Shown here: in pieces, positions 24,879 to 37,252 of the stretch
How positions within the stretch are numbered: position 1 is the first letter of the stretch
Layout of the letters: the number at the start of each line of letters is the position of its first letter
From: Adineta steineri
Taxonomy: Eukaryota > Rotifera > Eurotatoria > Adinetida > Adinetidae
Assembly (NCBI GenBank): GCA_905250115.1
Contig: CAJNOI010000185.1
Location: 22,828-86,827, forward strand
DNA: 64,000 nucleotides
Reading direction: 5' to 3'
Notes under the pieces: model-generated
What the model saw: the letters and a program-made list of their open reading frames with translations, nothing else
Database searches by the model: none
Told to the model about the DNA's origin: nothing
Program-made: the position numbers and the translations under genes

Positions 24879-25517
24879 ATGGAATTTTGATTTTGTAAAA
24901 AGAAAAATATTTTTTTGTTAAATAAATAACCAAGAAACAAAAGAAAATATTTTGTAATTTGAATTGAATAAAACAAAAACTATTGGAAAAGAAATATTGT
25001 ATAAACAATTGATAATAAGAATTGAATTGAAATGAATTTTATTGAACAAAACAAATGTTGAAAAGATTTTCATATAGATGAAGAAGAAGAAAGAATTTTG
25101 AAATAATACAAAATTTATATTTGATTGTGGATTTGAAAGGCCTTTGATCGAATGAAAATGTTTCATTTAATTACTTTTAATAAATGTTCCTAAGAGATTT
25201 GTTTTATTAAGAAATAATTAAAATAAACATTTCATAATCTCTTCATTATGTTTAATTCGGTTTGTTCTAATAAAGTTTTTCTTTATTTTGTTTTCGAATA
25301 AAAAAATTCAACACTTTCTTTGTTTTGATCTTTGAATAAAAGGATTTTCTTGAAATATTCTAATGAATAACAGAAAATATTTATTACTAGATTAAAATTA
25401 GTTTGTCAAGAATACATGTGGCTATAGGAAAGTAGTTTTTGTTCTCAAAAATTTAAAAACAAATATTTACATAATCTGAGATTTTTATGTTTGAAAAGAG
25501 ATTCATATTGTCTTCAG
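24879..25517. other. 3' flank of NHL gene A
   Basis: AATAAA-containing 3' region, then AT-rich DNA. The stretch near 25405-25500 is homologous to the 3' flank of gene H near 37855-37970 (shared CAAGAATACATGTGGCTAT), after which the two diverge. No gene is seen. Confidence 0.45.
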
Positions 25518-25727
25518 CCACATCCACACCCTTTGTCGGCTACTTCCTACAACAACCTCGGTATTCTGTATTATAGCATGAAAGAATATTTGAAAGCACT
25601 CTCATATTCTGAACTTGCTTTGAACATTTACAAAGTTTCATCACCACCAAATCATCTTGATCTTAACAATGTGAAACAATTGATTGAAATTGTAAAAAAA
25701 AGAATTATAATTCTTTTTTTTGAATAA
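25518..25727 (+). pseudogene. Kinesin-light-chain-type TPR fragment (relic exon)
   Basis: After an acceptor-like TCTTCAG the frame reads PHPHPLSATSYNNLGILYYS and continues KEYLKALSYSELALNIYK. This is one full 42-residue KLC-type TPR and the start of another, ending in a stop. No ART or other TPR exon is near and no good start exists, so it looks like a relic of an ART-TPR gene, the type seen intact at 48-52 kb. Confidence 0.6.
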
Positions 25728-26290
25728 CTAAACAAATGTTTTCTTTTTGCAAAAGATAAATAACTGTTTTTTTTACTTAATCGTATGGGCGTACAGAGAA
25801 TATCTCTGTAAGTTCAAAAAATAAGTATAACACCAAAAATCGTCGATTATCATTGTAATAAACATGTTGGAAATCTGAAATTTGTGCATTGTCAAATCTG
25901 ACTCTGTGTTATCAAGTAAACTTTATTTTAGTACCGATAGTAGGATTTTTTTTGGCGTGATTATCTCCACATTATGATGATAAGAAATCTATTTATTATA
26001 TCATTACAGTCCTTAGTGATATTTTTTAAATTGCCAAGACTAAGTGGTGTGTACTCTAGGTCTGCCATTAAATTATACTTTTCAAGGACAATAAAACCAG
26101 TTATATCCAAATATTCATCTTCTCTTTTATAACAACAATATTTTAGATAAAAATCATGAAACATTCAGAATCTGTTTAATCAAAAACAAAACGTGTTTTT
26201 TGTTATTTTTCTTCACTTGAAATGTTTTGGCACATTTTTTTTTTCGAATCCAATATATAACTGAAAATAAACATATGAAACATCAAATGT
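25728..26290. other. Intergenic AT-rich DNA
   Basis: No credible gene or repeat was seen between the TPR relic and the duplicated 5' block of NHL gene B. Confidence 0.4.
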
Positions 26291-26299
26291 TAAGTTCTT

Positions 26300-27073
26300 T
26301 TACAAAATAGTTAGAAGAATTTAATCGATCAAAGAGAAATTAAAAGTGATGTTTAAAAGCACATAAGTAATAGTTCATTGATTTGAAAAGAGAACACGAG
26401 TATTCATACGATGAACAGTAGTTATTTCTTCTATTATTTCCATCTCTGGAATACAATATATCCTAAGAAAATACCTATGTTATATACTTTTGTTCATAAC
26501 CTGAAAATAATACATTTTGATATAAGTCAATAGAGCAGAAGAAAAAGGAATTTTAATAACAAAAAGGAAAAACTACTATATGACTATATATGGAAGAAAA
26601 TACCATGTGATCATATATGTGGTTAATGTAGAGAACGAATTATTTATCTGTTTGCTTACAAGTAGTAGTATAGACGAAATTCTCATTCATATTGAAATAG
26701 TTTCATTTTGGTAAATTAGTCTTTTGAAATAATATTACATAATAACTATCTCGAGAATAACAGTGATGTTAATAACAGTAGAAGACTGGTTTAAAATGAA
26801 CATAGCGATGCAGTTGAGTGAAGTAGAGATTAATATATTATTCATTTCGAGGGTAAAGTTATGGGTACAGATCCATGTTTAACCTTCGACCACATTCAAA
26901 TCTATGTTAAAACATTCTTTCGTTGAAAAAACATCACTAGAACTGTTTGAATTTATATCTGAAATTAAAACTACATCAGTTTGCATTTCTTATACTATTG
27001 AACAATGTTGTTATTATCATTGAGTTATTTAGTTTACATTTAGAATAGTAGATAAACAACTATTCATTCCTTC
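26300..27073 (+). promoter_or_regulatory. Duplicated 5' block and leader intron of NHL gene B
   Basis: Near-identical to the blocks upstream of A (22190-23043) and D (38450-39259). It includes TATATATGGAAGAAAATACC, the donor after CATTTTG near 26709 (here GTAAAT rather than GTAAGT), and the acceptor TTCTAG 22 nt before the ATG. Confidence 0.5.
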
Positions 27074-27094
27074 TAGAAATTTATATTCAAACAC

Positions 27095-28830
27095 ATGGCA
27101 ATGAAAAATAATAAAACACTATGCATTATATGTAACAAAGATAAAATAACATATCTTTGTGAAGGATGTTCGAGAAACTTTTGTTTAATGGATTTAACAA
27201 AACATCGTCAAGTATTAAATGAAGAACTAAAACATATTATTAATGATTATAATCAATTTAAACACAGATTTACTGATCAAAAACCGACTTCACATGATCT
27301 TTCTTTAATAGATCAAATTAATGAATGGGAAATAAATTCAATTAATAAAATTAAACAAAGAGCAAGAAATTGTAGAGAAATTGTCACAGAATCATTACAA
27401 ACATGCATTAATGATATTGAAATGAAATTTAGTGATTTAAATGAACAAATAAAACAAATTCAAAATGAAAATGAATTTAATGAAATTAATTTGAATTATT
27501 TAAGAAATGAATTTAAAAAAATTAGAGAAGAATTAGATAATCCATCAAATATTTCTATTCAACAAGATTCTCAACCATTTATTAATGAAATTTCAGTTAT
27601 TTCATTGGAAAATAGTAAGTTTTTAATAAATAATTTCTAAAAGAAAAGTAATGACAAAAAAAAACAATAATAAGATATGAAATAAAAGTTTACTAAAAAC
27701 CTTTTTCTTTCAAGTTTCAAAAGACGTTTGATTGATAATAACAAAAATCAAATAATTACTAAAGAGATATTCTTAGAATTTCATCACTCTAGATATTTTA
27801 TTTTTTGAAGTTCTTGATACATTAGAAAAATAAACTACAATTTGTCTCTTTATTAAATATATTTAGTAACGTCTCGTTCAAAATTGATCTTTTCTTTCTT
27901 CTTCTTTTCATCGAAATATTTTGTTTTCATTCTTTTCTAGAACCAAAATTCAAGAAATGGAAGCAAAATGCCGTCACTATGGCTGGTGGAAAAGGACAAG
28001 GACAAAAATTAAATCAACTCCATAGCCCTCGCGCAATCTTCATTGATAAAAAGAAAAACGTTTTCATTGCTGATAATGATAATAATCGCATTGTTGAATG
28101 GAAATGTAATGCCGAGGAAGGACAAATCATTGCAGATAGAAATGAACAAGGAAATGGAATGAAACATCCAACAGATGTGATTGTTAATCAACAAACTCAC
28201 TGGATCATCATTGCTGATCGTGGACACAGGCGAGTGTCTCAATGGTTGAATCAAAAGCAACAAATTCTAATTAAGAATATTTACTGTTTTGGCTTGGCAA
28301 TGGACAAACATGGATTTCTTTATGTTTCTGATTACACGAAGAATGAAGTGAGACGATGGAAAATGGGAGACTACAACAATGAAGGCATTGTAGTGGCAGG
28401 TGGAAATGGAAAAGGAAATGAGCTCAATCAACTCAATCATCCTACTTTTATATTTGTTGATGAAGAACAATCTGTTTATGTATCAGATTGGGACAATCAT
28501 CGTGTGATGAAATGGAGAATAGATGCAACAGAAGGAAGAATTGTGGCTGGAGGAAATGGTCATGGAAGAAAACTAAATCAACTGAATCATCCTCAAGGAG
28601 TCATTGTTGATCATTTGGGTCACATCTATGTGGCAGATTTTGGGAATCATCGAGTAATGCGTTGGTATGAAGGAAAAGAAGAAGGTGAAGTTGTTGTTGG
28701 TGGAAATGGTGAAGGAAATAAACCAAATCAATTGGATTGTCCTTACGGCTTATCTTTTGATGATGAAGGAAATCTGTATGTTGCTGATTATTCGAACCAT
28801 CGAATTCAGAAATTCAAAATAGTTTTGTGA
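27095..28830 (+). CDS. NHL gene B: B-box-like finger, coiled coil, NHL propeller
   Basis: Exons 27095-27614 and 27941-28830 join in phase 1, 469 aa. The zinc finger keeps the full Cys/Asp/His set (CIICNKDKITYLCEGC ... FCLMDLTKH). Six NHL blades follow; the loop between blades 1 and 2 is shortened (IADRNEQGNGMKHPTDVI lacks the usual GG and NQL). It is closest to D in both coding and flanking sequence. In the intron, the Met corresponding to gene A's possible signal-peptide start is replaced by ATT, so here the propeller can only be made fused to the finger. Confidence 0.8.
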
Positions 28831-29042
28831 ATGAAATTTTAGTTTTGAAAAAAAAGTTTTGTTAAATAAATAACCGAGAAACAAAAGAAAAAGTAAAGTT
28901 TTGTTATTGAATATTATCGAAAAAAATCGAATGAAATTTGAAGAAAAAGACATTTTACCAAAAGAACAAAAAGTCTTTGTTTTAGTATGTGAGTATGGGT
29001 AAATAAAACAGGAATCTACGTCTACTCACACTGACACTTGCA

Positions 29043-29288
29043 CCCTTTTCATCATTACCCAAAACTTCTTTTACTTCTAATTTAATTTTATCACCTAAAC
29101 CTTCATCATCAATATCATCAAAACTTCAAGCTGATTTTGATTCATTAACAATACGTTCTTTAACTAGAACAGAAAACGCAACATGTTTATCTCCTCTATC
29201 AGCAAAAATTCAATCAATTTTATTTACAGCTGGAAAATTTGCTTCGATAACAACTGATGAATCATCTTGTTTATCATCAATAAACTAA
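29043..29288 (+). pseudogene. Orphan coding-like exon downstream of NHL gene B
   Basis: An 81-codon open frame without a start Met (PFSSLPKTSFTSNLILSPKP ..., Ser/Thr-rich) has coding-like codon use and ends in a stop. A copy follows gene D (about 41355-41530) but carries a 1-bp deletion and an internal deletion. I read both as remnants of a terminal exon carried along in the duplication. No family recognised. Confidence 0.4.
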
Positions 29289-29463
29289 AGATGTTTAAAC
29301 ATTAATTTATCACAAAAATTAGTTTAATTATCAATTTTATACTTTCTTTTTATTTTTTTTTCTTTATTCAGCATTCACAATTAAAACTAATTCAACTTTT
29401 ACATGTATAGATTTGACCAATTTCTTCATCAAATGAATTTTTACCATTATTATCTTCTCTTGA

Positions 29464-29510
29464 AGGGTGTGGAGGTATAACTGTAGAGTAATAGTAACCA
29501 CATCCACCCT
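29464..29510. repeat. G-rich hairpin
   Basis: AGGGTGTGGAGG faces CCACATCCACCCT across a 20-bp loop. It has the same sequence style as the copy at 45130-45177, including the loop TATAA...GTAGTAAC-like core. Confidence 0.55.
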
Positions 29511-29600
29511 TTCGTTTTTTTCTTAAATAAAAACATCAAAGATATTTATTTATCATTTGAATTTTTTTATTAAAAACACTTTAAAAAGTAACTGATGACA

Positions 29601-29653
29601 AGGGTATAGGTGTGGATATTATCTTTTTCATAGGCCACACCCATACCCACCCA
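29601..29653. repeat. G-rich hairpin
   Basis: AGGGTATAGGTGTGG faces CCACACCCATACCC across a TATTATC...TTTTCATAG loop. Confidence 0.6.
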
Positions 29654-29659
29654 CCACTA

Positions 29660-30057
29660 CACATCATGTTGTAAGTGTTTTGTGTATGTATAATTCATCT
29701 CGAAGAGTAATAGATTTTGATGAATTTTTGTTGATATTTTCATACTCTGCAAACAAAAATTGTATGTTACTTTTTTTCCATTTCATGATCGGTCTCCTAT
29801 TACATATTAAAAGATAACCTTTTTTCATTGCCCTTTTGTAATCGATTATATTTATTCTTAAAAGATCTTCATTTTCTTTTTAATCAATAAAATGTAATAG
29901 ATGTTTATGACAGAATAGAAAAAAAGCGAAACGTATCAATTTTCAAAGTAAAAAAAAGAAAGATAAAGAAGGAATATATGTATAAGAACATGGTTACCAT
30001 TTAGTCTTTCATTGTTTTTTTGCGAAACCAAAACGACATATTAATACGCAGTGAAAG
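29660..30057 (+). promoter_or_regulatory. Promoter and 5' leader of gene H, shared with the SNTX-like gene
   Basis: TATATGTATAAG (near 29975) is followed by ATGGTTACCATTTAGTCTTT and a leader ending GTGAAAG|GTAAGAG (donor at 30058). The block at 55620-56080 before the SNTX-like gene is homologous throughout, with the same TATA-like motif, GTTACC element and a donor at the same place. The leader then splices across 1,064 bp to CTTTTAG|ATG at 31122. Confidence 0.5.
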
Positions 30058-30159
30058 GTAAGAGAACTATTTCGTATAAACTAAGTTAAAAATTTAGAAT
30101 ATTTACCGAGAGAAACTCATAAACTGATACATTTCGTTTGAGTTCATAATGTAAATAAA

Positions 30160-30430
30160 AATCCTAAAAGGATTCGTCCTATTGGTATATTTTTGGCGCG
30201 ATATAAGACTTTTAGAGAATTTGCTGTTACGAGACCTCAGTTTTTCACCAAAATCTCAGTATCTTTGTATAAAGTCTCTTCGATGTATGGATTTTTCAAA
30301 AAGTGTATGTTTTATACAGTATCGATGGAGAAGTGGTTATACTCTGAAAAATCTATACATTGAAGAGACTTTATATAAAAGTCCTGTATCTCGTCGAAAA
30401 CAGACTTATAGGACGAATCATTTTAGGATT
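30160..30430. repeat. Foldback MITE in the leader intron of gene H
   Basis: The outer arms AATCCTAAAAGGATTCGTCC and the reverse complement of AATCCTAAAATGATTCGTCC bound about 270 bp. An inner stem near 30273 and 30340 pairs at about 26 of 28 positions (AAAGTCTCTTCGATGTATGG and its partner). A short ORF across it is not a gene. No clear TSD was seen. Confidence 0.7.
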
Positions 30431-31121
30431 TGTATCCACAGTATGCGTTCTAACTACGAGTAAAAGATAAGCTCGAACGGAGTGTATCGCTTGGTGAAGT
30501 TTCATCGTTTAAGTGACATCACTGATTTCCTTTTTAGAGATAGTGCTATTTTCTTCTTTCGTTTGAAATATAGATACAGTAACAAATAGGAGAACTTGTA
30601 CATTTATATATATATACGTATATTTTTGTTGTTCTTTTCTTTTCTTTCTCTTTGAATCAAAATGCAAGTAATAGAACGGTGAAGTATATATATGTAACTT
30701 TATTTGAAGTGTAGCATTTCTCCATCGACTGGTCCTATTATTCACTGCTAGATTTCGAATCTTTATAGGTAGCTGTACCCGAAGAGACTACTATTCTATT
30801 CTATGATGAGTTTAGAAAGACATTGAGAAAAAACTCTGTATAACACATCATGACAAATAGTTTGATCATTTGAGAAGATAAGATTTCTGAAAATGTTATT
30901 CATTTATTTCGGGAACTTTGTGATCATCCTATGTCGATATCAATCAGGAATAATAAGACTTTTTAAAGGGTTCATATAGGATTATAACATTAACTACTGA
31001 AAAAGTGCGAACAAGAATTTGCTCCAACAAGTGATACAGTTTCAATCTATTAATGATCATGAATTTTCCTGTTGAAAAAAAATATAGTAGACGGGTCATT
31101 ATTTTGTTTGTGTACTTTTAG

Positions 31122-34100
31122 ATGGAAGAGAATAATGAAGAGCTGATAGAATTAAAACTGAGTTTACTAAACACTGAAGAAAATAATGAAATTGAAAAAT
31201 ATATTAATTTGGAAAATAATATTAGAACAATAAATCGATTGAGTTCTGATGGCCGTGTAGCATTACATTTTGCTCATTACTCTAGAAATAACGAAATAAT
31301 TCAATTCTTCTTTACAAATGAGGCATTTACATCATTGGCATATATCTCATCTCAGTTAACACTGTATGATAAATCGAAAAGAAATGAAATAAAACAATTA
31401 TTTTTAAAAACTTATAATTTACATAATTTTCAAGAAGAAATTCCAGATAATAATTATATTATTTGGTCAATAAGTGATGATAATTTAATAAAAAAACGTA
31501 AAGAATTTCGAGAACAAATTGATTTATACAAAACTTATGGTAATCAACATCGTGATTTAATAACAAAATTATTAATTGAAATAGTTGAATATTATTTAAA
31601 TGAATATTTAATTCAACAAGAACGTTTCTCAAGAGACCAAATAGAAAAAATAAGAGATTGTTTTACAAAAGCCATTGAAGAACAAAATTATTTAAAGTAT
31701 TTTATTCAAGCTTATACATTCACTGATAGTTTTCATCGTGTTTTAAATAAACATCTCGCATTATATATATTACATTATTTCGATACACGACCTTATTCTT
31801 CTACACCAGCAGAGTATCGTCTAATTAATTGTTTAGTACATATTGTTACATTATTAATTAATCATCCCGATGTGCGCCAGTATAAATATAAAGGTATCAC
31901 TTATCGTGGTTTATTAATGAAGAAAAGTGATTTAAAACCTTATCATATTGGTAATTATATATTAAATAAATCATTTGTATCAACATCAAAAGATCGTGCA
32001 GTTGCTCGAATGTATGCTGGCACTGAACAAGAAAATGTTTTAGGTAAAATTTCAAATCATCATGATTCATCAGAAGTACCTGTTATCTTAAAATTTACAA
32101 TCAAACAGGATGACACAGGTGTTGATATAAAACACATGTCAATGGTGGAAGATGAAGAAGAAGTATTAATATTACCATTTTCAGTATTTCAAGTTAAAGA
32201 TAGAATTGAAAATGGTTCAAATACAGATTGGCCAGGATTAATTGAAATAGATTTAGAGCAATGCGAAGATAATGAACAAATTAATAATAAAACCCCAAAA
32301 AGTAAGTAGGAACACCAAACATAAAAATCTCTGTTATTCATATACAGCTCTTTACTGCAAAGAACACTAAGTGTGGGTGTCAAGGAAGGTACTATCTGCA
32401 TCTCACATACCAACACCCATACCCTACAAGACTTGAAGTCCTAAAATTCTGCGCAATATCCTGAATATGCTTGGTCATTATAAGAGGATAGATGCTCTTA
32501 AATTATGACTTCTAGAAGAAGCGGACGAAGAAACTTTGCTAGTATCCTATGTAATTACTTTTAAGAAGCACTATACATCTATTATTTTTCTAGTATTATA
32601 TTCCTTTCAACAGAAATAAAAAAAAATAAGTTCGAAGAGATATGTAAAATGTATTTAAATTCTTTAGATGAATTGTTAGCAAGTCACCGACGTCGATCAA
32701 AATGTTTATATGTCAGTAGTGGACTATGCATCATGTTCAGCTTGATTGTGGCTATAGGTTTCATCATTATATTTAATACCAAAAGCTACTATCCGCCACA
32801 GAATACAGATAGAAAAATGTCTAATCAAACAATTCAAACACGAAGTGAGTCAATCTGTAAATAGATTTAAACAAAAATATTCTTTCAAATAACGATCGAC
32901 CATGTTTAAAAAGAAAACTAAATCTGCTATCAGATATCGTGTAATATATCGATAACCACACTGTCCTCTAACCAATAGCAAATGACATCGGTTTTCTCAG
33001 GTCCCTAATCGATAATTTCCTTCGGTTATTGTTGGATACGGATGGGTATCAGGAAATACCCACTATTGATCATTGATAAACTAGTTATTGTTTTGGTCCG
33101 ATAAACCAACGAATGATCTCCGCCGTTGCAGAATTAGAGTAGACCGTTAGTTCGTAATTTCAAGGTAACTTATTATAATATAATCTTTGATTTTCATATA
33201 TACGTTTCTACACTGTAAGTGTGGCTGTAGATATGTAGAATGAAGTAAGTACCTTCATCGACACCCACATCCATACCCGCTCTATGTAGATATCTGATAA
33301 GTATCAGTTCGGATGTCGTTTAAATACATATATAGTAGAGACATGCAAGCACACACAAAATTTTGCCAAAACTGTTAGCCGCTTACACTTTTGCGCAGAA
33401 ATGTCTATAGATGATGAACTATGACGAGTACATAGTGATCGGATCTCTGATCGACATTCTAGTATTGAATATATTTGTAAAGACATAGCTGTAAATCGAC
33501 AAATCAATAAAAGTCTCATAGTTGCAGAAAGTGAGATAACGACTGTTATCCATACTGACTTCTTTTAGTTTAATGGATCTTACGCATGGGTGAAACATTC
33601 CTTCCAAAGCTTCTAATCATCTGATTAAGTTCATTCATCGGCATCTTAACATTCTGTTTATCACAATGAAGTGTGATAATTATTTATAATACTTAGACTA
33701 TTTAGTATCATAAACGACGAGGGAACTTTTTTTCTGAACCGATGAACTCATGATATTTTGTACTCGACCTAAACTCTGCCATCCGTGCAGAATTATCGCG
33801 CATAGTTCGTAGAGAGAATCCATCGGTTAGGGTCGCAGCGTATTTCTAAACTCTCTGATAATTTAACATGACTTTTCGAAGTTTGGATTCAGTGGCATTT
33901 AATTACGAGTAAAATCTAAGCTGTAGGTGGGTGGATATGAATGAGTGTCACACCCACATCCTTAAGATCCTGGGGGAGCTCTATGGACACATCCGGATTT
34001 TTCTTTATTTCTTATTATAATATTTGTCTAAAAGTTTGCGTGTTTTTGTCTTTGATCAAAACTTACTTGCACAATGTTGACGGTAAAGTTTTATGATTTT

Positions 34101-37100
34101 TTTCGAACAAAGTAGTGATATTCACTCAGCATTTCGGTAATGAAAGATGTCTGAAAGAGATTGTTGTTTACATGGTTCTTTGTAAGTCAGAATACTAGAT
34201 ACAGACACTGTATATTACCTACCGGTCTGTAATGATCTCTGTTGAATGTATGCATACTCGAAAAATTCATCACTGGTCGTAGACATCAGTGCTCGAAGCA
34301 CTGAATCATTAACTCACGATAGTAGTTCGAGAAGAATCAATTTCTGAACAACAAGTTCTCTAATGCTTTTCTCATACGTTTATATTATTTATGAAATCAG
34401 AATCAACCATAATGTCAACCACATCATCACCACCACCACTACTATCAAGAACGAAAACAGGCAAAACAACAACTATAACGACATCGACATCGATACTGCC
34501 ACTACCAACAACAACCAAAACAAAAACTATATCACTATCAAAAACAACTAAAAGAAAAGCGACACAACCACTAAAAACAAGTACAACAACGACCAAAATC
34601 ACACCACCACCAAAAACAACAACTACGACAACCACACCATTACCAACAACAACTACAACAACGACCACAGCACTACCAACAACAACTACAACAAAAACCA
34701 CACTACTACCAACAACAACTACAACAGCAACCACACCTCTACCAACAACGACCGCATCAAAACCCATATCATCAACAAAAACCACACCAACACCAAAAAC
34801 AACTACAACAACAACTACACCACTACCAAAATCAACCAAAACAAAAACCACACCACCGTCAAAAACAACCAAAACAAAANNNNNNNNNNACCAAAACAAA
34901 AACCACACCACCGTCAAAAACAACCAAAACAAAAACGAAACCACCACCAAGAGCAACTACAACAATAACCACACCACTACTAACAACGACCACAACAAAA
35001 ACCATATCACCAACAACAACTACACCACTACCGCTAACAAAAATAACTAAAACAATCATAACAACAGCAACAAAAGCTACAGTCAACATAACAATCATAA
35101 CAACAACAATACCAATCGGTAACTAGCAAGCTAAATGATTCTTTATTTTATAGCTGAGAGTGGGTGTGGGTGCGGGTAGGCGTCACATTATACTGACACT
35201 CACACCCACACCCACACCCAAACACTAGTTTGTCCTACAATAAGGATATCAACTACAGACTATTCCACAAATTTATCATTCTTGTATTCAAAAGTAATTG
35301 TTCACTCGAAAACTTCTCGGCTGGAATAAAAGCCTTCATTTTATACTAATAGTTTTCTGCTACAATTTCAGAATTTAGGATTAAATACAATAGAACTATT
35401 TCCTATTAGTTATAGCCTTAGTGTTGTATTGAATAACTGTTATTTTCGTTGTATATTAAAGAAGATCTTCGTAAAGCAAGGATATTTTCATTTTAGAAAT
35501 AATAAAATATTATTTTCATTATTATCTTATTTCGTAAATCATCTCGTTTTACTTCTCGTTTTTATTATTTAAATGTTGATTTGATAAGCGAAAGTAAAAG
35601 ATAGAATTTATTTCTAATTAGAATATCTTGAATCTTTATTAATTTATTTTATTTTACACAAAATTTTTACTTCGAATCACTGCTTTTATTGACAAATATT
35701 TTAAAATATTTCTTTTTTTCAAAAAGTAAGAAATTAGGGATAAATCCGTAGCCATTCTTTTTGTCTCATTCTAAACTTACCTTTGCAAAATAGAACAGAC
35801 TACGACAACATCAACAACAACTATAATCTCAACAACAACACCACCAACATCAATAACAACGTCAACAACAACATCAACAACATCAACGTCAGCAACAACG
35901 ACAATCAAAGGTATGATTTTATTGAAAAGAAATGAATGAAGTAAATTTGTTGATGAAAAAATCTATCCGAAGGTTGTAATTTATATTTATTTATGTATCT
36001 TATTTCAATAATAGAATAGATACAAATAGTGTATGACATATTCAAGAAGTCTGATCAAAGAAAGGCAAAGCCAAGACAAAATTTTCGTTACAAAGTATTG
36101 CTTTTTTTGAAATTTTCATTTAACTAAAAATAAATCAACGAAATCTTTTTGTCATTTTTATTCTCTTTCCTTCTCTTTTCAAGTTAGTTATTTGTCAATT
36201 TGTTTCGAAAACAAATTATCTTTCAATAAAAATGTATTTTCTTCAAAAAACCACTCAAAGATTCTCTTTTTTCTTCAAAATTCAATTTTAACAAAAAAAC
36301 AAAAAATGTTCATCTACTTCTTTTTATTAAAATCTTTTTTTTCCATCATTTTCTAGAATTAAAATTCAAGAAATGGAAACAAGATGCCATTACTGTAGCT
36401 GGTGGAAATGAAAAAGGACAAGAATTAAATCAACTCGATGACCCTGAAGGAATCTTTATTGATAAAAACAAAAATATTTTCATTGCTGATTCTGGAAATC
36501 ATCGTATTGTTGAATGGAAATATAATGCAACGAAAGGACAAATCATGGCAGGTGGAAATAAACAAGGAAATCGAATGGATCAATTGAATAATCCAACAGA
36601 TGTGATTGTTGATCAACAAAGTCATTCGATCATCATTGCTGATCATGGTAACAGAAGAGTGATTCAATGGTTAAATCAAACTCAACAAATTCTCATTAAC
36701 AATATTGGCTGCTATGGCTTGGCAATAGATAAACATGGATTTCTTTATGTTTCTGATTACATGGAGAATGAAGTGAGACGGTGGAAAATGGGTGAATACA
36801 ACGAAGGAATTATAGTAGCAGGCGGAAACAGAGATGGAGATCAACTTAACCAATTCAATTCTCCTACTTTCATCTTTGTTGATGAAGATCAATCTGTTTA
36901 TGTAGTAGATTGGATGAATCATCGTGTAATGAAATGGAGAAAAGATGCTAAAGAAGGAACAATTGTGGCTGGAGGAAATGATCAAGGAGAAAATCTCAAT
37001 CAATTGCAGTTACCTCAAGGAGTAGTTGTTGATGATTTGGGTCAAATCTATGTGGCAGATAGCGGGAATAATCGAATCATGGGTTGGTGTGAAGGAAAAG

Positions 37101-37252
37101 AAGAAGGCGAAATTGTTGTTGGTGAAAACGGTGGAGGGAGTCAATCAAATCAATTGTACGGTCCCAGTGGTTTATCTTTTGATGATGAAGGAAATCTTTA
37201 TGTTGCCGATTATTATAATCATCGAATTCAAAAATTAGAAATAATTTTGTGA
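31122..37252 (+). CDS. Gene H: ADP-ribosyltransferase - TM helix - Thr-rich stalk - NHL propeller
   Basis: Five exons, all phase 1: 31122-32301, 32614-32844, 34401-35118, 35794-35910, 36357-37252; about 1,046 aa. Residues 35-65 resemble an ankyrin repeat (SDGRVALHFAHYSRN). The ART fold covers about 130-380, with the R-S-E triad: R261 (TYRGLL), S283-T-S (SFVSTSK) and E345-E-E347 (EDEEEVLIL). This fits arginine-type mono-ADP-ribosyltransferases, which transfer ADP-ribose from NAD. A hydrophobic helix at about 424-447 (CIMFSLIVAIGFIIIF) follows RRRSK, so the ART should be cytosolic and the rest outside. Two exons give a Thr/Pro mucin-like stalk of about 278 aa, then six NHL blades, complete and well conserved. 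The 10-N gap in exon 3 shifts the apparent frame; a multiple-of-three gap restores it. Exon joins are inferred by phase; separate genes remain possible. Confidence 0.68.
32369..32425. repeat. G-rich hairpin in gene H intron
   Basis: AGTGTGGGTGT faces ACACCCATACCCT across a loop of about 30 bp. Confidence 0.55.
33216..33280. repeat. G-rich hairpin in gene H intron
   Basis: TAAGTGTGGCTGTAG and the C-rich arm ACACCCACATCCATACCC, with an additional AAGTAC/GTACCTT pairing in the loop. Confidence 0.5.
33924..33961. repeat. G-rich hairpin in gene H intron
   Basis: TAGGTGGGTGGATATG faces CACACCCACATCC with a very short loop. Confidence 0.5.
34880..34889. other. 10-N gap in the Thr-rich stalk exon
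   Basis: The gap is flanked by two copies of the same stretch (ACCAAAACAAAAACCACACC... repeats on both sides), so it marks an unresolved tandem repeat. The frame is broken by the 10-base placeholder only. Confidence 0.9.
35157..35221. repeat. G-rich hairpin in gene H intron
   Basis: The most telomere-like copy: GTGGGTGTGGGTGCGGG on one arm and CACACCCACACCCACACCC on the other. Confidence 0.65.

Noticed and set aside
30182-30463. 93-aa plus-strand ORF
   Set aside because: Falls on the foldback element in the leader intron of gene H.
34372-34956. Long minus-strand Val/Gly-rich ORF (and 34859-35098)
   Set aside because: It is the antisense shadow of the ACA/ACC-rich Thr stalk exon of gene H; low complexity, no splice context.
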